Shown: positions 16,046 to 24,202 of the stretch, piece by piece
Numbering within the stretch: position 1 is the stretch's first letter
How the letters are laid out: every line of letters starts with the position of its first letter
DNA from: Parcubacteria group bacterium GW2011_GWD2_38_11
GTDB taxonomy: Bacteria; Patescibacteriota; Minisyncoccia; Moranbacterales; GWC2-37-73
Length of the DNA stretch: 48,602 nt
Direction: 5' to 3'
NCBI GenBank assembly: GCA_000992325.1
Contig: LBTZ01000007.1
Location: 1 to 48,602 of the forward strand
Translations under genes and position numbers: made by a program
The notes under the pieces: generated by a model
What the model saw: only the letters and a program-made list of their open reading frames with translations
Told to the model about the DNA's origin: nothing
The model's database searches: none

Positions 16046-18278
16046 ATGAAATTAATAATCGTCGAGTCCCCTACCAAAGCCAAGACAATTACAAAATTTT
16101 TGGGTAAAGGTTTCACAGTAAAATCTTCTTTTGGTCATGTGCGCGATCTGCCAAAAAGTGGTATGGGTGTTGATATTGAAAAAGATTTCACGCCAACTTA
16201 TGAAATTCCAGACAAAGCACGCATCAAAGTGGCTGACCTTTTGAAACTATCCAAAAAAGCTGACGAAGTGATTCTGGCTTCCGATGAAGACCGCGAAGGA
16301 GAAGCTATCGCTTGGCATTTAGTTGAAGCCTTAGGCTTAGACAAGAAAAACAAAAAACCATATTCCCGTATTGTTTTTCATGAAATAACAAAAACTGCAA
16401 TTGAAAATGCTCTCAAAAATCCACGCACTATTGATATAAATTTGGTTGACGCACAGCAAGCCAGGCGCGTGCTTGACCGCTTGGTGGGATATGAACTTTC
16501 TCCATTTTTGTGGAAAAAAATTCGTCGCGGCCTTTCCGCTGGACGCGTGCAATCAGTGGCACTGCGCTTTATTGTTGAGCGCGAACGAGAAATTCAGAAA
16601 TTTGAAGCTGAAGAATTTTGGACAATTTCTGCCAAGCTACAAAAAGAAAAAACTAACGATGAATTTGAAGCCAATTTACTAGAACAAAACGGAGAAAAAA
16701 TTGAGCAAACAATCACACTGAAACTTTTCACTGGAGAATATAAAACTAAAAAAAGTGTTATCGCCAACAAAAAAACAGCCGACCAGATTACTGCCGAATT
16801 GAAAGATGCGAAATATCAAGTTTTATCAGTTGAGAAAAAAGAAACCCTGCGAAATCCATCTGCACCTTTCACAACTTCAACCTTGCAACAAGCTGCCATT
16901 AGCAGTTTTGGTTTTTCCGCCAAACAAACAATGATGACAGCACAGAAACTTTATGAAGAAGGTTATATCACCTATATGCGAACCGACAGTATGAATTTGT
17001 CATTGGAATCGCTGATGAGTGCACGAAAAATAATCGAAAAGGAATTTGGTAAAAACTACTCATTGGAAAGTCCGCGTTATTTCAAAACCAAATCAAAAAG
17101 CGCGCATTCGCCCAACTGATCCAGAAAAAACTCCAGATGAATTGATGCCTATTTTGGAACCCAATCAATACAAACTATATCGCCTAATTTGGAATAGAAT
17201 GATTGCCTGTCAGATGCAAAGTGCAAAACTAAACTTTGTTAAAGCTGATATTGAAGCTGAAAACAAAAAAAATAAATACTTACTGCGCGCCACTGGCTCA
17301 ACCGTAATTTTTGACGGATTTTTGAGAGTATATGCAAATAGAGCTGCGCAAGCTGAATCATTTTTGCCAGAATTAAAAAAGGGTGATGCGCTTTCCGCTT
17401 TGGAAGTTTTGCCATTGCAAAAATTCACCTCTGCCCCACCGCGCTACAATGAAGCAACTTTAGTCAAAGTTTTGGAAGAGCATGGCATCGGCCGACCATC
17501 CACTTATGCTCCGACCATTTCCACTATTATTGATCGCAAATACGTGGACAAAAATGAGGACAAGCGATTGTTTCCACTAGAAATTGGTTTTCCAGTTAAT
17601 GACCTGCTCGTAGAGCACTTTCCGGAAATTGTCAGCATCGATTTTACAGCAACCATTGAAAAAAGTTTCGATGAAATTGCTGAAGGAAACAAAACCTGGG
17701 TGCCGGTGATTCGCGATTTTTATGAGCCTTTTCATAAACTACTGGAAGAAAAAACTGACAGTGTCAAAAAAGAAGATCTGGTGGAAAAATTAGATCGACC
17801 TTGCCCAACTTGCGGAGCTGATTTGATTATGAAATTTGGACGCTTCGGCAAATTCATTGCTTGCTCAAATTATCCAACTTGCAAATATACCGAAAAAACT
17901 GACAGTGAAAAAAAGGAAGACGAAGAAAATTCTGGCGTTATTTGTGACAAATGCGGAGCCCCAATGGTTGTAAAGCGCGGAAGATTTGGCGCATTTTTGG
18001 GTTGCTCAAAATATCCAGAATGCAAAAACATTATGAATATCGAGAAAAAAACCGGAGTGAAATGTCCCAAGTGCCAAAAGGGTGACATTATTGAACGCAA
18101 ATCTAAAAAGGGCAAAATGTTTTATGGCTGCAATAAATATCCAGAATGTGACTTTGTGATGTGGAACAAACCAACTGGCGAAATGTGTCCAATGTGCGGA
18201 CAGCCACTTGCTTTTGCTGCCAAAGGAAAAGTGAAATGTCCAAATAAGGATTGTGGATTTGAAAAAGATTCCCTATAG
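16046..18278 (+). CDS. topA: DNA topoisomerase I, reading frame broken by an apparent 17-nt deletion
   Basis: Two overlapping frames (16046-17119 and one usable from about 17106 to 18278) together encode a full topoisomerase I of about 740 residues, which relaxes negative supercoils. The first frame has the Toprim domain (Glu7 in 'IVESPTKAKT'; 'ASDEDREGEAIAWHL' at 78-92) and the catalytic Tyr310 in 'GYITYMRTDS'. The second continues at 'IRPTDPEKTPDELMPILEP'. At the join, between 17104 and 17106, the conserved 'QEAHEA' block that should lie between 'KSKSA' and 'IRPTDP' is missing: one base is present where 18 are expected. The C-terminus has four zinc ribbons (for example 'CPTCGADLIMKFGRFGKF', 'CDKCGAPMV', 'CPKCQKGD', 'CPMCGQPL'). 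An assembly error is the likeliest cause, since topA is essential and the rest is intact. Confidence 0.9.
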
Positions 18279-18297
18279 CAATCAAAAAAACTTTATG

Positions 18298-18332
18298 AAA
18301 AAACATCACTACTTACTAGTTGATGTTTTTTT
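18298..18332 (+). terminator. Terminator after topA
   Basis: AAAAAACATCA pairs with TGATGTTTTTT around a 12-base loop, and the right arm ends in a T run. It begins 20 bases after the topA stop. Confidence 0.75.
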
Positions 18333-18347
18333 ATCTTTATCACTCTC

Positions 18348-18376
18348 TTGTTCATTTTGCCAAGCAGGAGTAAAAT
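18348..18376 (+). promoter_or_regulatory. Predicted promoter of the small zinc-ribbon gene
   Basis: TTGTTC (18348-18353), a 17-base spacer ending in AGGAG, then TAAAAT (18371-18376). The GGAG next to the -10 box recurs in the other small-gene promoters of this region. Confidence 0.6.
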
Positions 18377-18413
18377 TGGATTATAAACAAATATAGTTCT
18401 TTAGGGAGGTGCT

Positions 18414-18695
18414 ATGCAAGATGCAGCATTCATACCAAGGGTTGATGAGGATGGTTTTCTTCTACCAATCGATGTTTTTGAAAATTTTGAAAACTGCCCA
18501 AGTTGTAACAAGCTAAACCTAATAAATCCCGACACTGGCAAGGCAAACGAATGCTATCGTTGTTATGGACCAGCTAAGATTGCATTTGAGAAATTTAAAA
18601 AAGAGGTTGAAATAAAAAATTTCAAGAAAATGCAGACGGGCAATAAAATGGAACAGAACATTCCGGTTTGCAAAGTTTGCGGCAAGATTCACTAA
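18414..18695 (+). CDS. Small zinc-ribbon protein of unknown function
   Basis: 93 residues, preceded by a strong GGGAGGTG ribosome binding site six bases before the ATG. There are three Cys-x2-Cys pairs: 'CPSC' (28-31), 'CYRC' (47-50) and 'CKVC' (86-89). The first two probably form one zinc ribbon. The third, next to a C-terminal 'GKIH', lacks a partner and may complete a site in a dimer. A lysine-rich helix ('FEKFKKEVEIKNFKKMQ') lies between them. I do not recognise a named family; nucleic-acid or protein binding is the usual role of such ribbons. It has its own predicted promoter and a terminator 25 bases downstream. Confidence 0.75.
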   Translation: MQDAAFIPRVDEDGFLLPIDVFENFENCPSCNKLNLINPDTGKANECYRCYGPAKIAFEKFKKEVEIKNFKKMQTGNKMEQNIPVCKVCGKIH

Positions 18696-18719
18696 TCCAA
18701 GAAGGGGGAATCCCCACAT

Positions 18720-18750
18720 AAAGTCCCACGATTATATCAACGGACTTTTT
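18720..18750 (+). terminator. Terminator of the zinc-ribbon gene
   Basis: AAAGTCC (18720-18726) pairs with GGACTTT (18742-18748), with a 15-base loop and a T run. Confidence 0.7.
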
Positions 18751-18854
18751 CTAATTCTACCCATAACAATACGGATAAATTCTTGCCTCATATCCCCCAC
18801 TGTCATATACTAACAGTAGCAATAAATTGATACTGTATTTGGTACTATACTTTT

Positions 18855-20345
18855 ATGGACAACATCACACTCGAAGATATTATTGGGTCACTACGAAACC
18901 CGCCATCAGAAGGTCGCAAAAGAGTTATAACCGAGGCTTACTATTTTGCTATTGAAGCCCACAAGGGACAAAAGAGACGCTCTGGCGAGGATTACGTTCA
19001 GCATCCTTTTGCAGTAGCAAGAATCTTGGCAGAAATTGGAATGGGAGGAAAGACGATCGCAGCGGGACTTATGCATGATATTCCAGAGGATACCCAAATC
19101 ACCCTTACTGATATTGAAAAAAAATTCGGTAGCGAAATTGCTGCGATGGTTGATGGTGTGACAAAACTTGGAAAAATAAGACTGCGAGGATCTCACGAAG
19201 AATATTTTTTGGAAAATTTAAGAAAAATGATCCTAGCTATGGCTAGCGATATTCGAGTTGTCATTATTAAGCTGGCAGATCGCTTGCATAATATGAGAAC
19301 ACTGGAGTTCAACCCACAAGATAAACAGCTTCGAATTGCACGCGAAACTATGGAGGTTTTTGCGCCGATTGCCAATCGTTTAGGAATGGGAGAGATGAAG
19401 TCACAGTTGCAGGATTTATCCTTTAAATATCTTGATCCGGAAAATTATACCCTGGTTCAAGAAATGGAGGAAAAGCACTACAAAGAAAAAGAAAAATATG
19501 TCATCCAAGCAATCAGCGAAATTGAGATTGAGATGAAAAAAGAAGGAGTCACAATCGTTGAAATTAATGGCAGAGCCAAAAGTCTTTACAGTCTTTTTCT
19601 TAAACTGCAAAAACATGATATGGACATCACGAGAGTGTATGATCTGGCAGCAATACGCATCATTGTCCAGGAAGTTGCTGATTGTTATGAAACACTTGGC
19701 ATAGTGCATAAAAAATATCGTCCTATGATCGGACGGATCAAGGATTACATCTCTTTGCCAAAGCCAAATGGTTATCAATCAATCCATACAACAGTTTTTG
19801 GGCCAGATGGAAAAATCATTGAAGTCCAAATAAGAACTCAAAAAATGCATTCGGAGGCGGAATTTGGAATTGCAGCCCACTGGATTTATAGCGAAAAGAA
19901 AAAGAAGAATTGGAAAGATTTTCTTTTTAAAACAAAGAAAGGTGTTCCAGAAAAAGAAATCGAATGGGTTAAGCAGCTCCGTGAATGGCAAAATGAGATT
20001 GGCAGAGATGATGAAGAATTTATGCAAAGTTTGCATATCGATTTTTTCAAAAATCACATCTTTGCATTCACCCCACAAGGAGATATTATTGATCTGCCAG
20101 AAGATGCAACCCCCATTGATTTTGCTTATGCAATTCATGGTGAAATTGGAAATCACGCTGTTGGGGCAAAAATTGACAGAAAAATGGTTCCACTTGATCA
20201 CCATATTAAAAATGGAGAGGTTGTAGAAATTCTAACATCCAAGGAACGCAAATCGCCAAACGCAGACTGGCTAAAATTCGTCAAAACTTCCGTAGCCAAA
20301 TCACACATTCGCCGCGAATTAAAAAGAATAGAAGTTTTGAAATAA
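18855..20345 (+). CDS. RelA/SpoT homologue (ppGpp synthetase/hydrolase) lacking ACT domain
   Basis: 496 residues, against about 700-740 for long RSH enzymes. An HD hydrolase domain at about residues 25-180 keeps the metal-binding 'HDIPED' at 74-79 and 'KLADRLHNMRTL'. The (p)ppGpp synthetase domain at about 230-350 has 'RAKSLYSLFLKL', 'RIKDYISLPKPNGYQSIHTT' and 'EVQIRTQKMHSEAEFGIAAHW'. A TGS domain at about 395-455 has 'FAFTPQGDIIDLPEDATPIDF'. The protein then stops, so the conserved helical and ACT regulatory domains are missing. It should make and degrade the stringent-response alarmone, with less ribosome-linked control. There is no clear ribosome binding site before the ATG, so the message may be leaderless. 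Confidence 0.93.
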   Translation: MDNITLEDIIGSLRNPPSEGRKRVITEAYYFAIEAHKGQKRRSGEDYVQHPFAVARILAEIGMGGKTIAAGLMHDIPEDTQITLTDIEKKFGSEIAAMVDGVTKLGKIRLRGSHEEYFLENLRKMILAMASDIRVVIIKLADRLHNMRTLEFNPQDKQLRIARETMEVFAPIANRLGMGEMKSQLQDLSFKYLDPENYTLVQEMEEKHYKEKEKYVIQAISEIEIEMKKEGVTIVEINGRAKSLYSLFLKLQKHDMDITRVYDLAAIRIIVQEVADCYETLGIVHKKYRPMIGRIKDYISLPKPNGYQSIHTTVFGPDGKIIEVQIRTQKMHSEAEFGIAAHWIYSEKKKKNWKDFLFKTKKGVPEKEIEWVKQLREWQNEIGRDDEEFMQSLHIDFFKNHIFAFTPQGDIIDLPEDATPIDFAYAIHGEIGNHAVGAKIDRKMVPLDHHIKNGEVVEILTSKERKSPNADWLKFVKTSVAKSHIRRELKRIEVLK

Positions 20346-20374
20346 TACAACATTTCCTGAACAAAATTTTCAAC

Positions 20375-20411
20375 AAAAAATATACTCCTTGATTAAGGAG
20401 TATATTTTTTT
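20375..20411. terminator. Bidirectional terminator between RSH gene and parB
   Basis: Perfect stem: AAAAATATACTCCTT, loop GATT, then AAGGAGTATATTTTTTT. It has T runs on both strands and sits between two convergent genes. Confidence 0.9.
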
Positions 20412-20422
20412 GTTCTTGCATT

Positions 20423-21343
20423 TTAGTTTTGGTGTGACATCTTTTCCAAAAGTGAATCAAGATCTTCCTGGGAATAATATTCAATCACAATCTTTCCACC
20501 GTCTCCAGACTTATTAACGCGAACTTTTGTTCCAAGCATCCCAACCAATTCATCTTCCAATTTTTTGATTTCGGGATCAACATTTTTACTGCGATTATAT
20601 GATTTTACTGAAACTTCTTTGGTTTTATCCTCTGTTTGCCTCACAGTTAAATTACTCTTTAGAATTAATTCATATAGCGCGCGTTGTTTTTCTGGATTAT
20701 CTAGTGATAAAATTGTTTTAGCGTGTCCTTCTGTTATCTTTCCTTCAATCAAACCTTTTTGAACTTCAATAGGCAAATTCAAAAGACGAATTTTGTTAGC
20801 AACCAAACTTCTCGATTTTCCCATTTTTACAGCAACTTCTTCTTGATTCATCTGAAATTCATCGGCAAGTTTTTTATAAGCCTTACCCTCTTCAATTGCA
20901 TTCAAATCGTGTCTTTGAATATTTTCAATAATAGCCAACTCCAGCTTTTCCAATTCATTAACATCGCGAACAATAACAGGAACTTTTTTTAGTCCAATAA
21001 GCTTCGAGGCTTGAAAGCGACGTTCACCCGCAATAAGCTCATATAAATTGCCTTTTTTGCTGACAATAAGCGGTTGAATAATTCCATGCACCTTTATTGA
21101 TTGTGCAAGATTTTCAAGTTTCTCATCATCAAAAAGATTCCTTGGTTGATGAGGATTTGCCACAATTTGATGGACATCAACTTCGATCACAAAATTGTCA
21201 CCACGGATTGATTCGTCACCCGCGCTAACTGTCCTTTTGGAAAATTCTTCAGCATTTTGAAATGTTTGCGAAGGCGCTGCTGCTGGCTGCTTGCTTGGGA
21301 TAAGAGATGACAGTCCCCTGCCAAGACCGAATTGTTGACTCAT
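20423..21343 (-). CDS. parB: Chromosome-partitioning protein ParB
   Basis: 306 residues. The N-terminal box 'FGLGRGLSSLIP' is typical of chromosomal ParB and contacts ParA. The CTPase/Srx-like domain follows at about residues 50-140, with 'IVANPHQPRNLFDDEKL' and 'YELIAGERRFQASKL'. Next come 'IIENIQRHDLNAIEEGKAY' and the helix-turn-helix 'QEEVAVKMGKSRSLVANKIR' that reads parS. The C-terminal dimerisation region ends the protein. ParB loads on parS sites and clamps DNA to drive origin segregation with ParA, which is encoded directly upstream on the same strand. I could not find a clear parS palindrome by eye in this window. Confidence 0.95.
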   Translation of the reverse strand: MSQQFGLGRGLSSLIPSKQPAAAPSQTFQNAEEFSKRTVSAGDESIRGDNFVIEVDVHQIVANPHQPRNLFDDEKLENLAQSIKVHGIIQPLIVSKKGNLYELIAGERRFQASKLIGLKKVPVIVRDVNELEKLELAIIENIQRHDLNAIEEGKAYKKLADEFQMNQEEVAVKMGKSRSLVANKIRLLNLPIEVQKGLIEGKITEGHAKTILSLDNPEKQRALYELILKSNLTVRQTEDKTKEVSVKSYNRSKNVDPEIKKLEDELVGMLGTKVRVNKSGDGGKIVIEYYSQEDLDSLLEKMSHQN

Positions 21344-21349
21344 AAGATT

Positions 21350-21430
21350 ACAGTTACAAGTTCATAACGTTCATAAGGTTCATAAAGAAAGATGCTTTAT
21401 AAACTTTAAAAACTTTATAACTTTAAAAAA
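21350..21430. repeat. AT-rich palindromic spacer, GTTCATAAA family
   Basis: TTCATAACGTTCATAAGGTT units are followed by ACTTTAAAAACTTTATAAC units of roughly complementary sequence, between parA and parB. Confidence 0.6.
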
Positions 21431-21432
21431 AC

Positions 21433-22221
21433 TTATTGTATTTTATTTCTTTTTTCCTCATCATCTCGCGCTACCATTTCTTTTACGAGATTTTTATATG
21501 ATCGTGCTCCCTTGGAAAGACTATCGAAACTCAATATTGATTTTCCATAACTAGGCGCTTCAGCCAATCTTACGGAGCGTGGAATCACACTTTCAAAGAC
21601 GTGTCCCGGAAAATGATTGCGCATTTCCTTGACAACCTGACGAGCCAATCTATTTCTGCGGTCATACATTGTAAGCACTGCACCCATAATTTTCAAATTA
21701 GGTTGCAAATGTTTTTGCACAAGCTCAATTGTTTGCAGAAGCTGACTCAATCCCTCAAGAGCATAGTATTCGGTCTGCACCGGAATAAGCACTTCATCGC
21801 TCGCCACAAGCCCGTTTATTGTGAGTAGTCCAAGACTTGGCGGACTATCTATGATGATATAGTCATAATCTGTGCGAATCTGTCTTAAAACATCATACAG
21901 TTTGAATTCTCGGTTATCAAAGTGCACCATCTCAACCCCCGCACCTGCCAAATCTTGCGAGCTCGGCAAAAGGTCGTGCCCAGCTTCCTCAGCTCTAATG
22001 ATGACATTTCTTGGATGATCCCCTCCAACTAGTGTGCTATACAAACCTTTCTCTAAATTACGAATGTCCACACCAAGGCCGGAAGATGCATTTCCCTGTG
22101 GATCAAGATCAACCAAGAGCACCAATTTGCCCATAGAAGCCAAATAAGTTGCAATATTAATAGCGGTTGTGGTTTTTCCCACTCCGCCTTTTTGATTTAT
22201 CAGTGAGATAATTTTAGCCAT
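21433..22221 (-). CDS. parA: Chromosome-partitioning ATPase ParA/Soj
   Basis: 262 residues from the ATG at 22221 ('MAKIISLINQKGGVGKTT'). The frame is open for 22 more codons upstream, but that part is not ParA-like. It has a deviant Walker A box, 'KGGVGKTT', at residues 11-18. Walker A' / switch I follows at 'LVDLDPQGNASSGLG', Walker B at 'YIIIDSPPSLGLLTINGL', and the DNA-binding basic surface in 'RNRLARQVVKEM' and 'RSVRLAEAPSYGKSI'. ATP-bound dimers bind the nucleoid non-specifically and pull ParB-parS complexes. It lies upstream of parB on the same strand. The 5' spacer (22222-22390) contains short ACAATATA repeats. Confidence 0.95.
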   Translation of the reverse strand: MAKIISLINQKGGVGKTTTAINIATYLASMGKLVLLVDLDPQGNASSGLGVDIRNLEKGLYSTLVGGDHPRNVIIRAEEAGHDLLPSSQDLAGAGVEMVHFDNREFKLYDVLRQIRTDYDYIIIDSPPSLGLLTINGLVASDEVLIPVQTEYYALEGLSQLLQTIELVQKHLQPNLKIMGAVLTMYDRRNRLARQVVKEMRNHFPGHVFESVIPRSVRLAEAPSYGKSILSFDSLSKGARSYKNLVKEMVARDDEEKRNKIQ

Positions 22222-22396
22222 CTGTTTATATTGTAATATTGATAAATTGTTACATTGTTTTTCAAGTTCAAAAAAAATCAATGGCATTTAACAATATAGC
22301 CATATGACAATATAACAATGTAATGATAACACATTGACAGTTCCTTTTCAATATACTATCATTTATAGGTAAAAAGGCTTCAGATAGCCTTAATGA

Positions 22397-22478
22397 GCCC
22401 AAGTGGTGGAATTGGTATACACGCACGACTCAAAATCGTGTGGCGCAAGCCATAAGAGTTCGAGTCTCTTCTTGGGCA
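22397..22478 (+). tRNA. tRNA-Leu (anticodon CAA)
   Basis: 82 nt class II tRNA. Acceptor GCCCAAG / CTTGGGC, discriminator A, anticodon loop ACTCAAAAT giving CAA, a short variable arm (GTGGCGCAAGCCAT region), and T arm AGAGTTCGAGTCTCT. CCA is not visible at the 3' end. Confidence 0.92.
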
Positions 22479-22481
22479 CAG

Positions 22482-22528
22482 AATAAAGCAAAAATCTTCG
22501 CTTGCAAAGTGGAGATTTTTGCTTTATT
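22482..22528 (+). terminator. Terminator of tRNA-Leu
   Basis: Perfect 16-bp stem: AATAAAGCAAAAATCT (22482-22497) and AGATTTTTGCTTTATT (22513-22528), starting four bases after the tRNA. Confidence 0.85.
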
Positions 22529-22577
22529 GTAGACACAAGTATTGATATGATCTTTAACAATTCGAAAGGAGGACTCA

Positions 22578-22760
22578 ATGCCTATATCAGAAAAGGAAAC
22601 TTACAGGATTTCCGCAAGCATGACCAATGAAAAAATGGCTGCGAAAAAAAACGTCATAACAGATGCACAAATCGGAAGTGCAGAATATCACAAGAGGCTT
22701 GATGTGGAGCCAGATATGAGTCTCTTGCCACCATATTGTTTTTTACGCTACAGAGTATAA
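22578..22760 (+). CDS. Small protein of unknown function
   Basis: 60 residues. The only strong support is a perfect AAAGGAGG ribosome binding site six bases before the ATG, and close spacing (21 bp) to a second small gene with an equally strong site. The protein is polar in its first 45 residues ('EKETYRISASMTNEKMAAKK') and ends in a short hydrophobic 'LLPPYCFLRYRV'. I see no motif. It lies between the tRNA-Leu terminator and another terminator at 23059, so the two small genes form a unit. Confidence 0.6.
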   Translation: MPISEKETYRISASMTNEKMAAKKNVITDAQIGSAEYHKRLDVEPDMSLLPPYCFLRYRV

Positions 22761-22781
22761 ATACCAAGGAGGAAGAAAAAT

Positions 22782-23045
22782 ATGTGCGAAAAAACTTTTA
22801 TTCTGAATGACTATCATTACAGCCGCAGAGAGACTAATGAAGCTTGGAGAATAAGAAATATGCCAGACGGAGAAAAAAAGGATGCGCTCATTAAATATTT
22901 CGAAATTGAAATAGGGAAAAAATTCCCAGAAAGTGAACCAATCGAGATCGGCCTTAATACTGATACGGCCTTTATGGACAATCTGGAAACACGAACCAAC
23001 ACCACACAAACACATTACGGAGTAAGAATTGCATATTGTCCATAA
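22782..23045 (+). CDS. Small soluble protein of unknown function
   Basis: 87 residues with an AAGGAGGA site eight bases before the ATG. The sequence is strongly charged and predicted to be mixed alpha/beta ('RIRNMPDGEKKDALIKYFEI', 'EIGKKFPESEPIEIGLN'). It has no cysteine pattern (only Cys2 and Cys86) and no membrane segment. It is the second gene of a two-gene unit that ends in a G+C-rich terminator 14 bases after the stop. Family not recognised. Confidence 0.65.
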   Translation: MCEKTFILNDYHYSRRETNEAWRIRNMPDGEKKDALIKYFEIEIGKKFPESEPIEIGLNTDTAFMDNLETRTNTTQTHYGVRIAYCP

Positions 23046-23058
23046 AAACTGGAAACAC

Positions 23059-23086
23059 AAAAGCCCGCGCTAACGCACGGGCTTTT
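23059..23086 (+). terminator. Terminator of the two-gene small unit
   Basis: AAAGCCCG, loop CGCTAACGCA, CGGGCTTT, then a T run. It lies between convergent genes. Confidence 0.88.
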
Positions 23087-23120
23087 TCATTTTCTTCTAA
23101 AAAACAAATAACATTTTCGT

Positions 23121-24098
23121 TTATCTCCTCTTTACAGTTTTTGCAATTTTAATAACGCGTGAACGTGTTTTTGGCATTTGGCGAACAATATGCACTGTTG
23201 TTGGCTTAGTTTTTTTGGCAGCGCGAGCTTCGCGCAAGCTGCGGAAAATTCTTTTAAGCATAACAAGCAGCAACGCAATCAAAACGATGAGTAAAAGTAA
23301 TTTCAGTCCAAACACAACCCAAAGACCACCCTTATTTTGCGAAAAATTACCAGCTCCGACACCATAATCAGCAAAAATAACTCTTATATAACCCTTGTCC
23401 TGAGCCAATTGAGTTTGGGCTGGGTTTGGATATATCGCAATCTCAGGTTTAACATCTGACGAAGAAGTTGGCTGCTGTGGTGCAGCGGAAGTAGCTTCGC
23501 CCTCAGCAGCTATGCCCATTGGATAATAATATCTTGGCGGAACTTGCTGAGTTTTTTCTTGCACAACCCTGCCGCCAACCTTTTTTAATTCTCCAAAAGC
23601 TGAAGCGAAATTTTCCACTGGAACCTGCACCACAATAGATCCATTTTTCAAGCTATTCGAAGCGTAGGAGATAAATGTTGCATAAATATTTCCCTTACTT
23701 TTTGTTGCAATATCTGAAATAGCTTTCTTGGCAGTTTCCAAATCACTGACCACAATCGCAAGTTCCCCACTTCGCAAAGCATCTTCGGGAAGTACAAATT
23801 GATTTTCTCCATTGCTTGAATTACTTGGCATAGAATAAAATCTTTTTTCACTGCTATTCATTTGCCCGCGCGAAAAACTATACATTCCACCATTTCTAAC
23901 TTCACGCATCTTCCAAGAAGCGGAAGCTATCGAAAGAAAAATAATTGCAAACAAAATAATGCCGCCAACAATTATAAATACTTTTTTATGTTTTCCACCA
24001 AGCCCGCAGCACTTGGTAAATGTTTCCCTGGTCGGGTAGACTTTTGTTTCTCCGCCAGAGGCGGATCCGCCTCTGGCGGACATTTCACCTTTAATCAT
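23121..24098 (-). CDS. DUF4349-like membrane protein
   Basis: 325 residues. A cytoplasmic N-terminus is followed by a transmembrane helix at about residues 39-61 ('VFIIVGGIILFAIIFLSIAS'). The extracytoplasmic domain (about 105-190) resembles DUF4349: 'ELAIVVSDLETAKKAISDIA', 'SKGNIYATFISYASN', 'GSIVVQVPVENFASAFGEL', 'GGRVVQEKTQ'. A second helix lies at about 258-285 ('LWVVFGLKLLLLIVLIALLL'), and the tail is very basic. The role of DUF4349 is unknown; some members are lipoproteins or regulators in the envelope. Residues 8-17 ('ARGGSASGGE') are encoded by a 30-bp perfect palindrome, so a repeat has either landed in the N-terminus or been recruited as coding sequence. The true start could be the Met at 24098 or 24083. 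Confidence 0.72.
   Translation of the reverse strand: MIKGEMSARGGSASGGETKVYPTRETFTKCCGLGGKHKKVFIIVGGIILFAIIFLSIASASWKMREVRNGGMYSFSRGQMNSSEKRFYSMPSNSSNGENQFVLPEDALRSGELAIVVSDLETAKKAISDIATKSKGNIYATFISYASNSLKNGSIVVQVPVENFASAFGELKKVGGRVVQEKTQQVPPRYYYPMGIAAEGEATSAAPQQPTSSSDVKPEIAIYPNPAQTQLAQDKGYIRVIFADYGVGAGNFSQNKGGLWVVFGLKLLLLIVLIALLLVMLKRIFRSLREARAAKKTKPTTVHIVRQMPKTRSRVIKIAKTVKRR
24051..24080. repeat. 30-bp perfect palindrome within the 5' end of the DUF4349-like gene
   Basis: TCCGCCAGAGGCGGA followed by TCCGCCTCTGGCGGA, fully self-complementary. The shorter TCCGCCAGCTGGCGGA at 36321-36336 has the same arms, indicating a dispersed repeat family. Confidence 0.85.
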
Positions 24099-24158
24099 TT
24101 TATTTTTGTGATTTAAATTTTATATTAATAAAATTATACCACACTTTTTTTGAAAAAG

Positions 24159-24192
24159 AAAAAAGGCGTTATCGGTAATTCGATAACGCCTT
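24159..24192 (-). terminator. Terminator of the carbonic-anhydrase-like gene
   Basis: AAGGCGTTATCG (24163-24174) pairs with CGATAACGCCTT (24181-24192), and a T run follows on the minus strand. It starts 11 bases after the stop codon. Confidence 0.9.
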
Positions 24193-24202
24193 AATAAACA
24201 AA

